The notes: a model not told the origin generated them from the sequence alone. A stretch of DNA of 5,949 nucleotides from DATFWC01 sp045801465 (GCA_045801465.1 JBJMSU010000003.1:1-5949), one strand, 5' to 3'; numbered from the stretch's first letter, positions 1 to 5,177 are shown. Program-made: numbers and translations.

Positions 1-791
1 GGATTCTTGGTGAGCTCGACCGAGCCGGCGTCGGCCAGATATTCGCGCCGGCGCGACAGCGCGAAGCGGATCATGGTGGAGAGGAGCCACGCAATGGCGA
101 TCATTACCACCGCGATGATGATGGCGAGGAACGCGCCGCCCGACCCCTTGCGGTCGCTGTCGCCGTCGCGCCGGCCGCCCCAGCGGAAACTCGAGCGGAA
201 GAACACGCGGAAGAACAGCTCGGCGAAGAACGAGATCGCGCCGGCGATGACCACGGCGATCACCATCATGCGCACGTCGCCGTTGCGGATATGGGTGAGC
301 TCGTGGCCGAGTACGGCCTCGACCTCGGCGTCATCGAGATTGTCGAGCAGGCCCTGTGTCACCGAGATCGCGTATTGCTGCGGATTGAGCCCGCTGGCGA
401 AGGCGTTGAGCGCGCTACTCTCCACGATCTTGAGGCGCGGGACCGGAATGCCGCGCGAGATGCAAAGGTTCTCGAGCAGATTGTACAGGCGCGGGTTCTC
501 GGCGCGGCTTACGTCGCGGCCGTCGGTGACGGCGTCGATCATCGCCTGATGGAACTTGTAGGCGATGAGGATCCACAACAGCGTGCCCAGCGTCACGAAC
601 GGGAGCGCCATGACGAAGTCGCGCGCTGCCGCCTGCAACAGCCAGCCGAGCGAAGCATCGCCCAGCAAGGCTTCCGCCAGCAGCGCGCCGGCATAGGTGA
701 GCAGATAGACCAGCAGGAACAGCTCGATGAGCAAGAACACCGAGCGGACGCGGTTGGCGCGAATGTGGGTGTAGAGCCCGTAGGCCGCCAT
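1..791 (-). CDS. M48-family (HtpX-like) membrane zinc metallopeptidase, C-terminus cut by window edge
   Basis: Predicted integral-membrane zinc endopeptidase of the M48 family, probably degrading or processing membrane proteins with its active site facing the cytoplasm, as known for HtpX. My translation from the ATG at 791 gives 263 residues open to the left edge with no stop. Four hydrophobic segments lie near residues 17-40, 58-78, 173-194 and 220-241, the HtpX arrangement. The zinc motif HELTH is at 163-167, directly before the third segment. The downstream glutamate ligand is E250 in the motif EYLADAGSVELT. An AAGGG Shine-Dalgarno lies 7 bases before the ATG, touching the edge of the intergenic repeat. 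It follows lemA on the same strand, a pairing common in bacteria. The N-terminus (MAAYGLYTHI) differs from canonical HtpX, so this is probably the LemA-associated paralogue and I give no symbol. Family assignment is firm; substrate is unknown. Confidence 0.93.
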   Translation of the reverse strand, partial: MAAYGLYTHIRANRVRSVFLLIELFLLVYLLTYAGALLAEALLGDASLGWLLQAAARDFVMALPFVTLGTLLWILIAYKFHQAMIDAVTDGRDVSRAENPRLYNLLENLCISRGIPVPRLKIVESSALNAFASGLNPQQYAISVTQGLLDNLDDAEVEAVLGHELTHIRNGDVRMMVIAVVIAGAISFFAELFFRVFFRSSFRWGGRRDGDSDRKGSGGAFLAIIIAVVMIAIAWLLSTMIRFALSRRREYLADAGSVELTKN

Positions 792-916
792 GGCTTAGCC
801 CTTGTCGTCCCGGCCAAGCGGCCCCGATCCGGGGCCGCGCGAGCCGGGACCCATGAACACCGATTGCACGATTGAACGACCGGTGGTCATGGGTCCCGGG
901 TCGCCCTCGCGACGCC

Positions 917-990
917 AGTGCCTCGCTTCCGAAGTTCGTGATACATCGCCGCACCCTCTAACACGAACTTCGGAAGCAAAGGGGCACTAG
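917..990. repeat. Inner palindromic unit 1 (core GAAGTTC)
   Basis: Perfect 16-bp arms, GCTTCCGAAGTTCGTG at 925-940 and its complement at 962-977, enclose a 21-base loop. Outer pairing continues between AGTGCC (917-922) and GGCACT (983-988) across a small internal loop (923-924 against 978-982). The layout matches the unit at 1004-1081: a terminal AGTGCC/GGCACT tag, then a 16-bp arm with GAAGTTC at arm positions 7-13, then a loop of 21-22 bases. It lacks the CTAG edge on its left side, so it may be truncated or diverged there. Confidence 0.8.
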
Positions 991-1003
991 CAAGTCTGTG
1001 CTT

Positions 1004-1081
1004 CTAGTGCCGCTTATCGATTTGAAGTTCCTATACGAGCTTGCGGGAGGCGCTGTAGGAACTTCAAATCGGCGGCACTAG
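1004..1081. repeat. Inner palindromic unit 2 (core GAAGTTC, ends CTAGTGCCGC)
   Basis: Terminal inverted repeats CTAGTGCCGC (1004-1013) and GCGGCACTAG (1072-1081) are perfect over 10 bp. After a 4-base bulge (1014-1017) a perfect 16-bp arm, CGATTTGAAGTTCCTA (1018-1033), pairs with 1056-1071 around a 22-base loop. Its left tag, CTAGTGCC at 1004-1011, can also pair with GGCACTAG (983-990) of unit 1. That alternative makes a third hairpin with an added 3-bp inner stem (992-994/1001-1003) and a 6-base loop. It is a small non-coding palindromic repeat of MITE or REP type. Confidence 0.8.
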
Positions 1082-1101
1082 GTCGCCCGGGACGACATGC
1101 T

Positions 1102-1665
1102 TTAGAACTTCACCTGCGGCGCCTGCTCGAGCTGGGTGCGCGTCTCGCCGAGATCGAAGAACACGTGCGGCGTGAACCCGAATGAGGCGGCGAACAGCAC
1201 GGCGGGGAATTGCTGGATGCCGCTGTTGTACTCCTGCACCGAATTGTTGAAGAAGCGGCGCGCCGCCGCGATCTTGTTCTCGATGTCGGAAAGCTCGGCC
1301 TGCAGCTGCTGGAAGTTCGCGTTGGCCTTGAGGTCGGGATAAGCTTCCGACAGGGCGAACAGCTGGCGCAGCGCGCCGCTCAACATGTTCTCGGCTTGCG
1401 CCTGCGCGACCGGCCCCTGCGCGGCGATCGCGGCGTTGCGCGCCTGCACGACGGCTTCGAGCGTGCCGCGCTCGTGGCCGGCATAGCCCTTCACGGTCTC
1501 GACCAGGTTGGGAATGAGATCGTGGCGCTGCTTGAGCTGGACGTCGACATCGGCAAACGATTGGTTGACGCGCTGCCGCATCGCGACGAGCCCGTTGTAG
1601 ATGGTGATGGCCCATATGACCAGAGCAACGAGAATACCGAGAATGATCCAGGTCGAGGTCGACAT
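1102..1665 (-). CDS. lemA: LemA family protein
   Basis: Membrane-anchored helical-bundle protein of the LemA family, whose biochemical role is unsettled. The 187-residue product is the usual family length. One hydrophobic segment at about residues 6-23 (WIILGILVALVIWAITIY) is followed by the family signature: YNGLV (23-27), then VNQSFADVDVQLKQRHDLIPNLV across 33-55. A long alpha-helical, Gln/Ala-rich region follows, with YNSGIQQFP at 146-154 and a C-terminal FGFTPHVFFD. The family is known as N-out, with the helical domain outside the cytoplasm. I chose the ATG at 1665 because AAGGGG lies 9 bases upstream and the membrane segment starts at once. An in-frame ATG at 1695 would add ten charged residues (MPAKHKGNHP) and lies upstream of that ribosome binding site. 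An M48 protease gene follows on the same strand after the repeat region, suggesting a functional pair and perhaps one operon. Confidence 0.94.
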   Translation of the reverse strand: MSTSTWIILGILVALVIWAITIYNGLVAMRQRVNQSFADVDVQLKQRHDLIPNLVETVKGYAGHERGTLEAVVQARNAAIAAQGPVAQAQAENMLSGALRQLFALSEAYPDLKANANFQQLQAELSDIENKIAAARRFFNNSVQEYNSGIQQFPAVLFAASFGFTPHVFFDLGETRTQLEQAPQVKF

Positions 1666-1880
1666 CGGATGGTTCCCCTTGTGCTTGGCTGGCAAATCGA
1701 ACGGCAGAATTTCGCGACGGTGCCTGGTGAGTTTAGCCGATCGGGCCTCGCCCTATGTACCGCAAAATCGTGGCGTGCCGAATGCGCCAACAATTGAATC
1801 GTTGCAAGCGCCCAGATGGACCGTCGCACAGGCAAATGCTAAGCGGCCTCGCAGCCGTCCGCGGTGGCGACCCAAAAGCG
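1666..1880. other. Divergent intergenic region between lemA and the GNAT gene
   Basis: These 215 bases should hold the promoters of both divergent genes. I found no pair of hexamers with acceptable spacing that I would defend on either strand, and no strong inverted repeat. If the GNAT gene starts at 1836 rather than 1881 the region is shorter. Confidence 0.5.
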
Positions 1881-2387
1881 ATGAGCGATCTCTCCGTCAC
1901 CATCCTGCCCGAGACCACCGATGATGCGCTCGCCATCGAGCGGCTGCACGAGCGCACCTTCGGCCCCGGACGCTATGCCCGCACGGCCTATCGGATTCGC
2001 GAGCAGCTCACGCATCGTCCCGAGCTTTCCTTCACGGCGCGGATCGGCACGCTGCTGGTCGGCTCGGTCAGATTGACGCCGATCCGCATCGGCGAGACGG
2101 CGGCGCTGCTGCTCGGCCCGCTCACCATCGAGCCGCCGTTTCGCGAACGCGGCATCGGCCGCGCACTGATCGACCGCGCGCTCGCCGCCGCGCGTGCTGG
2201 CGGGCACCGGCTCGTCGTGCTGGTGGGCGACGAGCCCTATTACGCCAGATCGGGGTTCAAGCGCATTGCCAAAGGCACGGTGAGCATGCCCGGACCGGTC
2301 GACCCGGCACGCCTGTTGGTTGCCGAACTCGTCGATGGCGCGTTCTCGGGCGTGTCGGGCACCATCCGGCCCGATTGGGACGCGTGA
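1881..2387 (+). CDS. GNAT-family N-acetyltransferase, YhbS-like
   Basis: Predicted cytoplasmic acetyl-CoA-dependent N-acetyltransferase; substrate unknown. The 168-residue product covers one GNAT fold. The acetyl-CoA pyrophosphate loop is RERGIGRA (88-95), fitting the family pattern R/Q-x-x-G-x-G/A. It is preceded by beta-strand 4, LLLGPLTIEPPFR, as in YhbS-type (COG3153) proteins. These also share GDEPYYARSGF (116-126) and the late LLVAELVDGAFSGVSG. I chose the ATG at 1881 because the GNAT domain begins within ten residues of it. Its ribosome binding site is poor. An in-frame ATG at 1836, with AGG just upstream, would add 15 residues and is a real alternative; the ATG at 1755 is unlikely. 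It is the only plus-strand gene here, divergent from lemA and convergent with the TetR gene, so it is probably transcribed alone. Confidence 0.9.
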   Translation: MSDLSVTILPETTDDALAIERLHERTFGPGRYARTAYRIREQLTHRPELSFTARIGTLLVGSVRLTPIRIGETAALLLGPLTIEPPFRERGIGRALIDRALAAARAGGHRLVVLVGDEPYYARSGFKRIAKGTVSMPGPVDPARLLVAELVDGAFSGVSGTIRPDWDA

Positions 2388-2420
2388 TTATTAATTTTTT
2401 GGTTTGTCGCATCTTGGTTA

Positions 2421-2462
2421 ACGCGAACCGGGTCCCACGAAGTCCGGGGCCGGCTTTCGCGT
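2421..2462. terminator. Hairpin in the convergent GNAT/TetR intergenic region
   Basis: ACGCGAA (2421-2427) pairs with TTCGCGT (2456-2462), and CCGG (2428-2431) with CCGG (2450-2453) across a 2-base bulge; the loop is 18 bases. It lies 34 bases after the GNAT stop codon. No T-run follows it on either strand, so it is not a textbook intrinsic terminator. Position is the main argument. Confidence 0.3.
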
Positions 2463-2481
2463 GAACAATGCTCCACTTTGA

Positions 2482-2497
2482 CCGCGCCACAGCGCGG
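2482..2497 (-). terminator. GC-rich hairpin downstream of the TetR gene
   Basis: CCGCGC (2482-2487) and GCGCGG (2492-2497) form a perfect 6-bp stem with a 4-base loop. On the minus strand it begins two bases after the TAG (2502-2500) of a possible small ORF and about 80 bases after the TetR stop. There is no U-tract after it, so termination is inferred from position only. Confidence 0.3.
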
Positions 2498-2499
2498 GG

Positions 2500-2619
2500 C
2501 TATTGCGCCACCAGTCCCCGGCATTCGCTCACCACGGCGGCCGAGCCGATCATGAGCAAGTAGGCCTCTCCCTGATCGTCACGCCGTGACGGGTTCCTCG
2601 CCCGCACCATTGCCGTCAT
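2500..2619 (-). CDS. Possible small ORF overlapping the 3' end of the TetR gene (39 residues)
   Basis: A 39-codon frame from the ATG at 2619 to the TAG at 2500 overlaps the last 41 bases of the TetR gene in another frame and extends 79 bases past its stop. GAGG lies 7 bases before the ATG. The part outside the TetR gene reads DDQGEAYLLMIGSAAVVSEC and then RGLVAQ, which is less arginine-rich than the shadow frames typical of this GC content. A hairpin follows at once. It matches no family I know, and its open frame upstream is merely the shadow of the TetR gene. It could be translationally coupled to that gene or be chance. Confidence 0.18.
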   Translation of the reverse strand: MTAMVRARNPSRRDDQGEAYLLMIGSAAVVSECRGLVAQ

Positions 2620-3280
2620 AGCGCCGCCTCGTCCTGCGACGGCGCCGGCTGCACCGCGGCACGAAGCGGCCGACGTCGTCGAGGAGATTGGCCCAGCGCT
2701 GGCCGCGGGCAAGCTCGCGGTCGAGCGCCGCAAGCGTGCGGGCGAGGCCGGGATCCTGGTCGTCGAGCCACACCCGCAGCACCCGCGCGTAGAGCAGCGC
2801 CAACCCTTGCGCGCGGATGAGGCCGCGCGGGCCGGCGGCATCGATGGTGGCGGCGGTCAGCATCCACTGCTGCGAACGCACCGCGAGACTGTTCAGCGCT
2901 AGCGCCAGACCGGGATTGCGCGCGCTCGAGCGCACGAGCGAGCGGACTGCCGCCCGGTGCGGCGCGAGCGTCTCGAGCCGGCGCATGAGCACGTCGAACA
3001 GGCGTTCGCGCGGAGGCTCCTCGGCCATGTCGGCCTCGCCGCCGGCGAGCACCTTGCAATCGAGTTCCTTGATCTGCGCCGCGAGCACCGCGACGGTGGA
3101 CGAAAATTCGCCGCGGCACTGGGCAAGCGTGAGCCCGGAACGCGCCGCGATGTCGCCGAAGCCGATCTCCTCGAACGGCCGCTCGGCGAGCAGCGCCATG
3201 AACGCTTCGATGATCTTTTCGCGGTCGCTCTTGGTCGGCGGCGGAAGCCGCGGATTTTCGCCTGAGGGCTTGCGGGCCAT
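2579..3280 (-). CDS. TetR-family transcriptional regulator
   Basis: Predicted DNA-binding repressor of 233 residues. After a basic, proline-rich leader (1-19), helices from about 20 carry the TetR N-terminal domain: KIIEAFMALLAERPFEEIG (22-40), then the helix-turn-helix FGDIAARSGLTLAQCRGEFS (41-60). The rest is an all-helical ligand-binding and dimerisation domain with no motif that names a ligand. The tail is odd: SRRRRRTRRR (211-220) followed by an acidic end, suggesting nonspecific nucleic-acid contact or simply a disordered tail. I chose the ATG at 3280 because AAGGAGG sits exactly 6 bases upstream; the in-frame ATG at 3316 lies upstream of that site. It lies downstream of proC on the same strand, separated by a long inverted repeat, with a plausible promoter of its own that overlaps a dyad. 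Its targets cannot be read from the sequence. Confidence 0.9.
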   Translation of the reverse strand: MARKPSGENPRLPPPTKSDREKIIEAFMALLAERPFEEIGFGDIAARSGLTLAQCRGEFSSTVAVLAAQIKELDCKVLAGGEADMAEEPPRERLFDVLMRRLETLAPHRAAVRSLVRSSARNPGLALALNSLAVRSQQWMLTAATIDAAGPRGLIRAQGLALLYARVLRVWLDDQDPGLARTLAALDRELARGQRWANLLDDVGRFVPRCSRRRRRTRRRYDGNGAGEEPVTA

Positions 3281-3316
3281 GGCAGGCCTCCTTGTTCGAA
3301 CTGGCTTCGGGCGCAA

Positions 3317-3345
3317 AATGTAGGAGCTTGAATGACGCCGTTCAA
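3317..3345 (-). promoter_or_regulatory. Candidate sigma70-type promoter of the TetR gene
   Basis: On the minus strand TTGAAC (3345-3340) and TACATT (3322-3317) are separated by exactly 17 bases. Each matches four of six consensus positions. Transcription would start near 3310, about 30 bases before the ATG. The -35 box lies inside the dyad at 3337-3350. Confidence 0.4.
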
Positions 3346-3350
3346 ACGGC
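3337..3350. promoter_or_regulatory. 14-bp dyad overlapping the -35 box, possible TetR operator
   Basis: GCCGTTCAAACGGC is a perfect inverted repeat of 6-bp arms around two central bases. It covers the candidate -35 box of the TetR gene, where many TetR proteins bind to repress themselves. It also abuts the start of the long inverted repeat (3348), so part of it could belong to that element. Its role as an operator is inferred. Confidence 0.3.
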
Positions 3351-3428
3351 GAATAGCGAATAGCGAATGGCGAATAGGGCAGTGATCGGCGATTCTGCCC
3401 TATTCGCCACTCGCCACTCGCATTCGCC
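3348..3428. repeat. Long inverted repeat built of 7-mers (GCGAATA type)
   Basis: The left arm (3348-3381) consists of near-tandem 7-mers: GCGAATA at 3349, 3356 and 3370, and GCGAATG at 3363, ending in GGGCA. The right arm (3396-3428), read on the minus strand, repeats the design with GCGAGTG variants. The inner 13 bp, GGCGAATAGGGCA against 3396-3408, are perfect around a 14-base loop. The whole 34-base arm pairs with three A-C mismatches and one bulge. It begins 8 bases after the proC stop codon and could act as a transcript-end hairpin, although no T-run follows. Such 7-mer arrays occur between genes in related genomes as I remember them. Confidence 0.75.
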
Positions 3429-3436
3429 AGTTGGAC

Positions 3437-4291
3437 TTAGCCGGCGAGCTCACGCGAGCGCCGCGTCGCTGCCGCCACCGCGCTGCGCATCAGCCCATCG
3501 AGGCCTTGCTCCGACATCAAGAGCTCCAGCGCCGCGGCGGTCGTGCCGCCGGGCGAGGTCACATTCTGCCGCAGCACCGCGGCATCGAGCGGCGAGCGAT
3601 GCAGGAGCTCGCCGGAGCCGGCGACGGTCGCGCGCGCCAGCCGTGCCGCGAGATCGGCCGGCAGGCCGGCGGCGGCGCCGGCCTTGGCCAGGCTCTCGGC
3701 GAGCAGGAACACATAGGCCGGCCCGGAACCCGACACGGCAGTGACGGCGTCGAGCACGGATTCATCCTCCACCCACTCGACCGCTCCGATCGCGGCCAGG
3801 AGCTTGTGGGCAAGCTCGCGCTGCGCCGACGTCACGCGCGGGTTCGCGACCGCGACGGTGATGCCGCGGCCGATGGATGCCGGCATGTTCGGCATCGAGC
3901 GCACGATCGCCGCTTCCGGCGGCAGCTCCTTGGCGAGGAAGCCAATCGTCTTGCCGGCCATGATCGAGAGGATCACCGTCGCGCCGCCGGCCAGGGGCGC
4001 CACCAGGGGCATGATCTCGGCCGCGTTCTGCGGCTTGACGGCGATGACCACGGCAGCCGGCGCGTGCACGCCGTTCAGGGAGGAATTGAGCCGCAGCCCG
4101 CGCGCCGCCAGAGCGGCGATCTCGGCGGAGGGCTGCGGCTCGATCACGGCAATGCGCGCCGGCGGCAGTCCGAGTTGCAGCCAGCCGTCCAGCATGGCGC
4201 CGCCCATCTTGCCGGCGCCGACCAGCACCAGCGGCCCGGGAAAATCATGCAGCAAGATTGTCTGGTTCGCGGATGCGGACGATCGGCTCAT
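3437..4291 (-). CDS. proC: Pyrroline-5-carboxylate reductase
   Basis: Cytoplasmic enzyme reducing 1-pyrroline-5-carboxylate to L-proline with NAD(P)H, the last step of proline synthesis. The 284-residue product has the usual length. The N-terminal Rossmann domain shows the dinucleotide motif VGAGKMGGAM (24-33), the VVIAVKPQ strand (81-88) and RSMPNMPASIGRG (131-143). The C-terminal helical dimerisation domain carries the family signature: AVSGSGPAYVFLLAESLAKAG (185-205), then TSPGGTTAAAL (245-255) with the substrate-contacting Thr/Gly run. I chose the ATG at 4291 because GGGAG lies 8 bases upstream and the Rossmann strand follows soon after. The longer frame to 4375 would run through an intergenic repeat. 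A YbjN-domain gene lies upstream on the same strand 172 bases away, so co-transcription is possible. Confidence 0.97.
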   Translation of the reverse strand: MSRSSASANQTILLHDFPGPLVLVGAGKMGGAMLDGWLQLGLPPARIAVIEPQPSAEIAALAARGLRLNSSLNGVHAPAAVVIAVKPQNAAEIMPLVAPLAGGATVILSIMAGKTIGFLAKELPPEAAIVRSMPNMPASIGRGITVAVANPRVTSAQRELAHKLLAAIGAVEWVEDESVLDAVTAVSGSGPAYVFLLAESLAKAGAAAGLPADLAARLARATVAGSGELLHRSPLDAAVLRQNVTSPGGTTAAALELLMSEQGLDGLMRSAVAAATRRSRELAG

Positions 4292-4323
4292 GGCAAAGGC
4301 TCCCGACGCCGGGATGGCTGAAA

Positions 4324-4366
4324 GCATTTTCAGGAAAAGTGGGTACCGGTTTTCCGTAGAAAATGC
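4324..4366. repeat. Palindromic intergenic repeat, RIME-like (GGAAAAGTGGGTACCGG core)
   Basis: GCATTTTC (4324-4331) pairs with GAAAATGC (4359-4366) and GGAAAA (4333-4338) with TTTTCC (4350-4355), leaving a small asymmetric internal loop and an 11-base apex that contains the palindrome GGTACC (4342-4347). The core closely resembles rhizobial intergenic mosaic elements (RIME), in which GGAAAAGTGGG and ACCGGTTTTC are hallmark strings. The assignment rests on remembered motif similarity. It lies 32 bases upstream of the proC start codon. Confidence 0.65.
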
Positions 4367-4379
4367 GATCAGCATTGAA

Positions 4380-4436
4380 GCTGGAGCGCATTCCCCAGGT
4401 CGAAGAATTCAACGAGTTTTCTGAATGCGCTCCAGC
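4380..4436. repeat. 14-bp inverted repeat paired with the RIME-like element
   Basis: GCTGGAGCGCATTC (4380-4393) and GAATGCGCTCCAGC (4423-4436) are perfect complements around a 29-base loop. It lies 13 bases from the preceding palindrome and 27 bases beyond the YbjN stop codon, and together they fill most of the YbjN/proC gap. It is probably a second module of the same mosaic and could act as a transcript-end or mRNA-stabilising hairpin. Confidence 0.65.
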
Positions 4437-4463
4437 GCATGTTCCAGCGAAATAGGATTTTGT

Positions 4464-4964
4464 CTACGCTTCGCCCGATGTTTCGAACACGGCGGCGTCC
4501 ATCGCCTCGCGCGCGCTCGTGCCCGCCCACACGACGAACTGGAAGGCCTGGTAGTAGCGTTCGCAGGCATCGATGGCGGCGTCGAGCAGCACTTCGCACT
4601 GACGGCCGGAGGCCTGGACGCCGCCGGCGAGCACGAGTGCGTGGCGAAACATGACCACGCCGTCCTGGCTCCACAGGTCGAAATGGCCGAGCCAGAGCTG
4701 CTCGTTAACCTGGCTGATCAGCGCCAGCACCTCGGCGCGGCGACGCTCCGGCAGCTTGAGATCGAACGCGCAGGCCACATGCAGTGCCTCGATCTCGTCC
4801 ATCCAGGTGAAAGCGACCTGGTAATCGGTCCACCGTCCGGTCACCGAGATGGTGATCTCGTCGTCGCCTGCTCGCTCGAACGCCCACTCGTTCACCGCGG
4901 CGACGCGTTCGACCACGTCGACCGGGTTCATCTGGCGCTCTCCGGCGTATTCGATGAGGGACAT
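4464..4964 (-). CDS. YbjN domain-containing protein
   Basis: 166-residue soluble protein that I assign to the YbjN family (a fold related to type III secretion chaperones; molecular role not settled; E. coli YbjN is linked to stress and motility phenotypes). The family-like features are the NPVDVVERVAAVNEWAFER helix near residues 13-31, the strand pair ITISVTGRWTDYQVAFTW (37-54), and the late helix beginning QCEVLLDAAIDACERYYQAF (121-140). No signal peptide or membrane segment is visible. The start at 4964 is supported by GGAGG 4 bases upstream. It is flanked by prs upstream and proC downstream on the same strand, an arrangement I associate with Bradyrhizobiaceae. A good candidate promoter lies at 5080-5108, leaving a leader of about 110 bases. 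Confidence 0.85.
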   Translation of the reverse strand: MSLIEYAGERQMNPVDVVERVAAVNEWAFERAGDDEITISVTGRWTDYQVAFTWMDEIEALHVACAFDLKLPERRRAEVLALISQVNEQLWLGHFDLWSQDGVVMFRHALVLAGGVQASGRQCEVLLDAAIDACERYYQAFQFVVWAGTSAREAMDAAVFETSGEA

Positions 4965-5079
4965 GCCGCCTCCAGGTGCGGGAGCAGGGGTGACAAGGCA
5001 CGCGACGATGATTCAGGCACCATGCGCGAGCCGCCGTGGCTGGATCACGCTCGAACGCCGCGAATCACCGCGCCGTTTC

Positions 5080-5108
5080 ACTATACCTGCTTCGCGCCTG
5101 CGAACCAA
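5080..5108 (-). promoter_or_regulatory. Candidate sigma70-type promoter of the YbjN gene
   Basis: On the minus strand TTGGTT (5108-5103) and TATAGT (5085-5080) are separated by exactly 17 bases. The -10 box matches five of six consensus positions and the -35 box three. Transcription would start near 5073. AGGATTCA occurs twice just upstream (5120-5127 and 5131-5138), 11 bases apart, which may be a regulator site. Confidence 0.45.
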
Positions 5109-5161
5109 AATGGGCGGGTAGGATTCATCCAGGATTCACAGATACTTGCCGCTCCGCAGAA

Positions 5162-5177
5162 GGGGCTCCGGCGCCCC
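5162..5177 (-). terminator. Weak terminator-like hairpin after prs
   Basis: GGGGC (5162-5166) and GCCCC (5173-5177) form a 5-bp stem with a 6-base loop, starting 23 bases after the prs stop codon. On the minus strand only TTCT follows, so a U-tract is barely present. Position between prs and the YbjN promoter supports termination here. Confidence 0.35.

Larger units (their letters stand above)
803..1097. repeat. Composite palindromic intergenic element between lemA and the M48 gene
   Basis: The ends are an 11-bp inverted repeat, TGTCGTCCCGG (803-813) and CCGGGACGACA (1087-1097). Inside are successive palindromes. Arms 807-814/843-850 enclose a 9-bp hairpin (818-826/830-838). Arms 844-862/881-899 have one mismatch in 19. 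A small stem joins 900-904 to 909-913. Two longer units follow at 917-990 and 1004-1081, annotated separately. The element starts 12 bases from the M48 start codon and ends 4 bases from the lemA stop codon. The outer layout (GTCGTCCCGG, then CCGGGACCCAT, then ATGGGTCCCGG, then CCGGGACGAC) resembles a repeat I remember from Bradyrhizobium-type genomes; that is recollection, not a search. There is no coding capacity for a transposase, so it would be non-autonomous. Both neighbours are on the minus strand, so the element should be transcribed within the lemA/M48 message if they share one. Confidence 0.8.

Noticed and set aside
415..954. Minus-strand 179-codon frame over the M48 gene and the repeats
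   Set aside because: Its product is low-complexity His/Arg/Ala and it runs through palindromic repeats. The competing frame has HELTH and four membrane segments.
793..1108. Target-site duplication directly flanking the outer element
   Set aside because: The bases outside 803 and 1097 are only loosely alike (GCTTAG and GCTTTAG) and are not adjacent to the ends.
2388..2402. AT-rich stretch with a run of six T right after the GNAT stop as an intrinsic terminator
   Set aside because: No GC-rich hairpin precedes the T-run; the nearest stem (2421-2462) lies after it.
3348..3428. CRISPR-like or minisatellite array
   Set aside because: The units are 7-mers without spacers, arranged as one inverted repeat; there are no cas genes.
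4292..4375. Longer proC N-terminus from the ATG at 4375
   Set aside because: It would code through the RIME-like palindrome, while the ATG at 4291 has GGGAG at 8 bases and fits the family start.
3431..4424. Long plus-strand open frames across proC
   Set aside because: They are antisense shadows in high-GC DNA. The minus-strand frame carries a complete set of ProC motifs.
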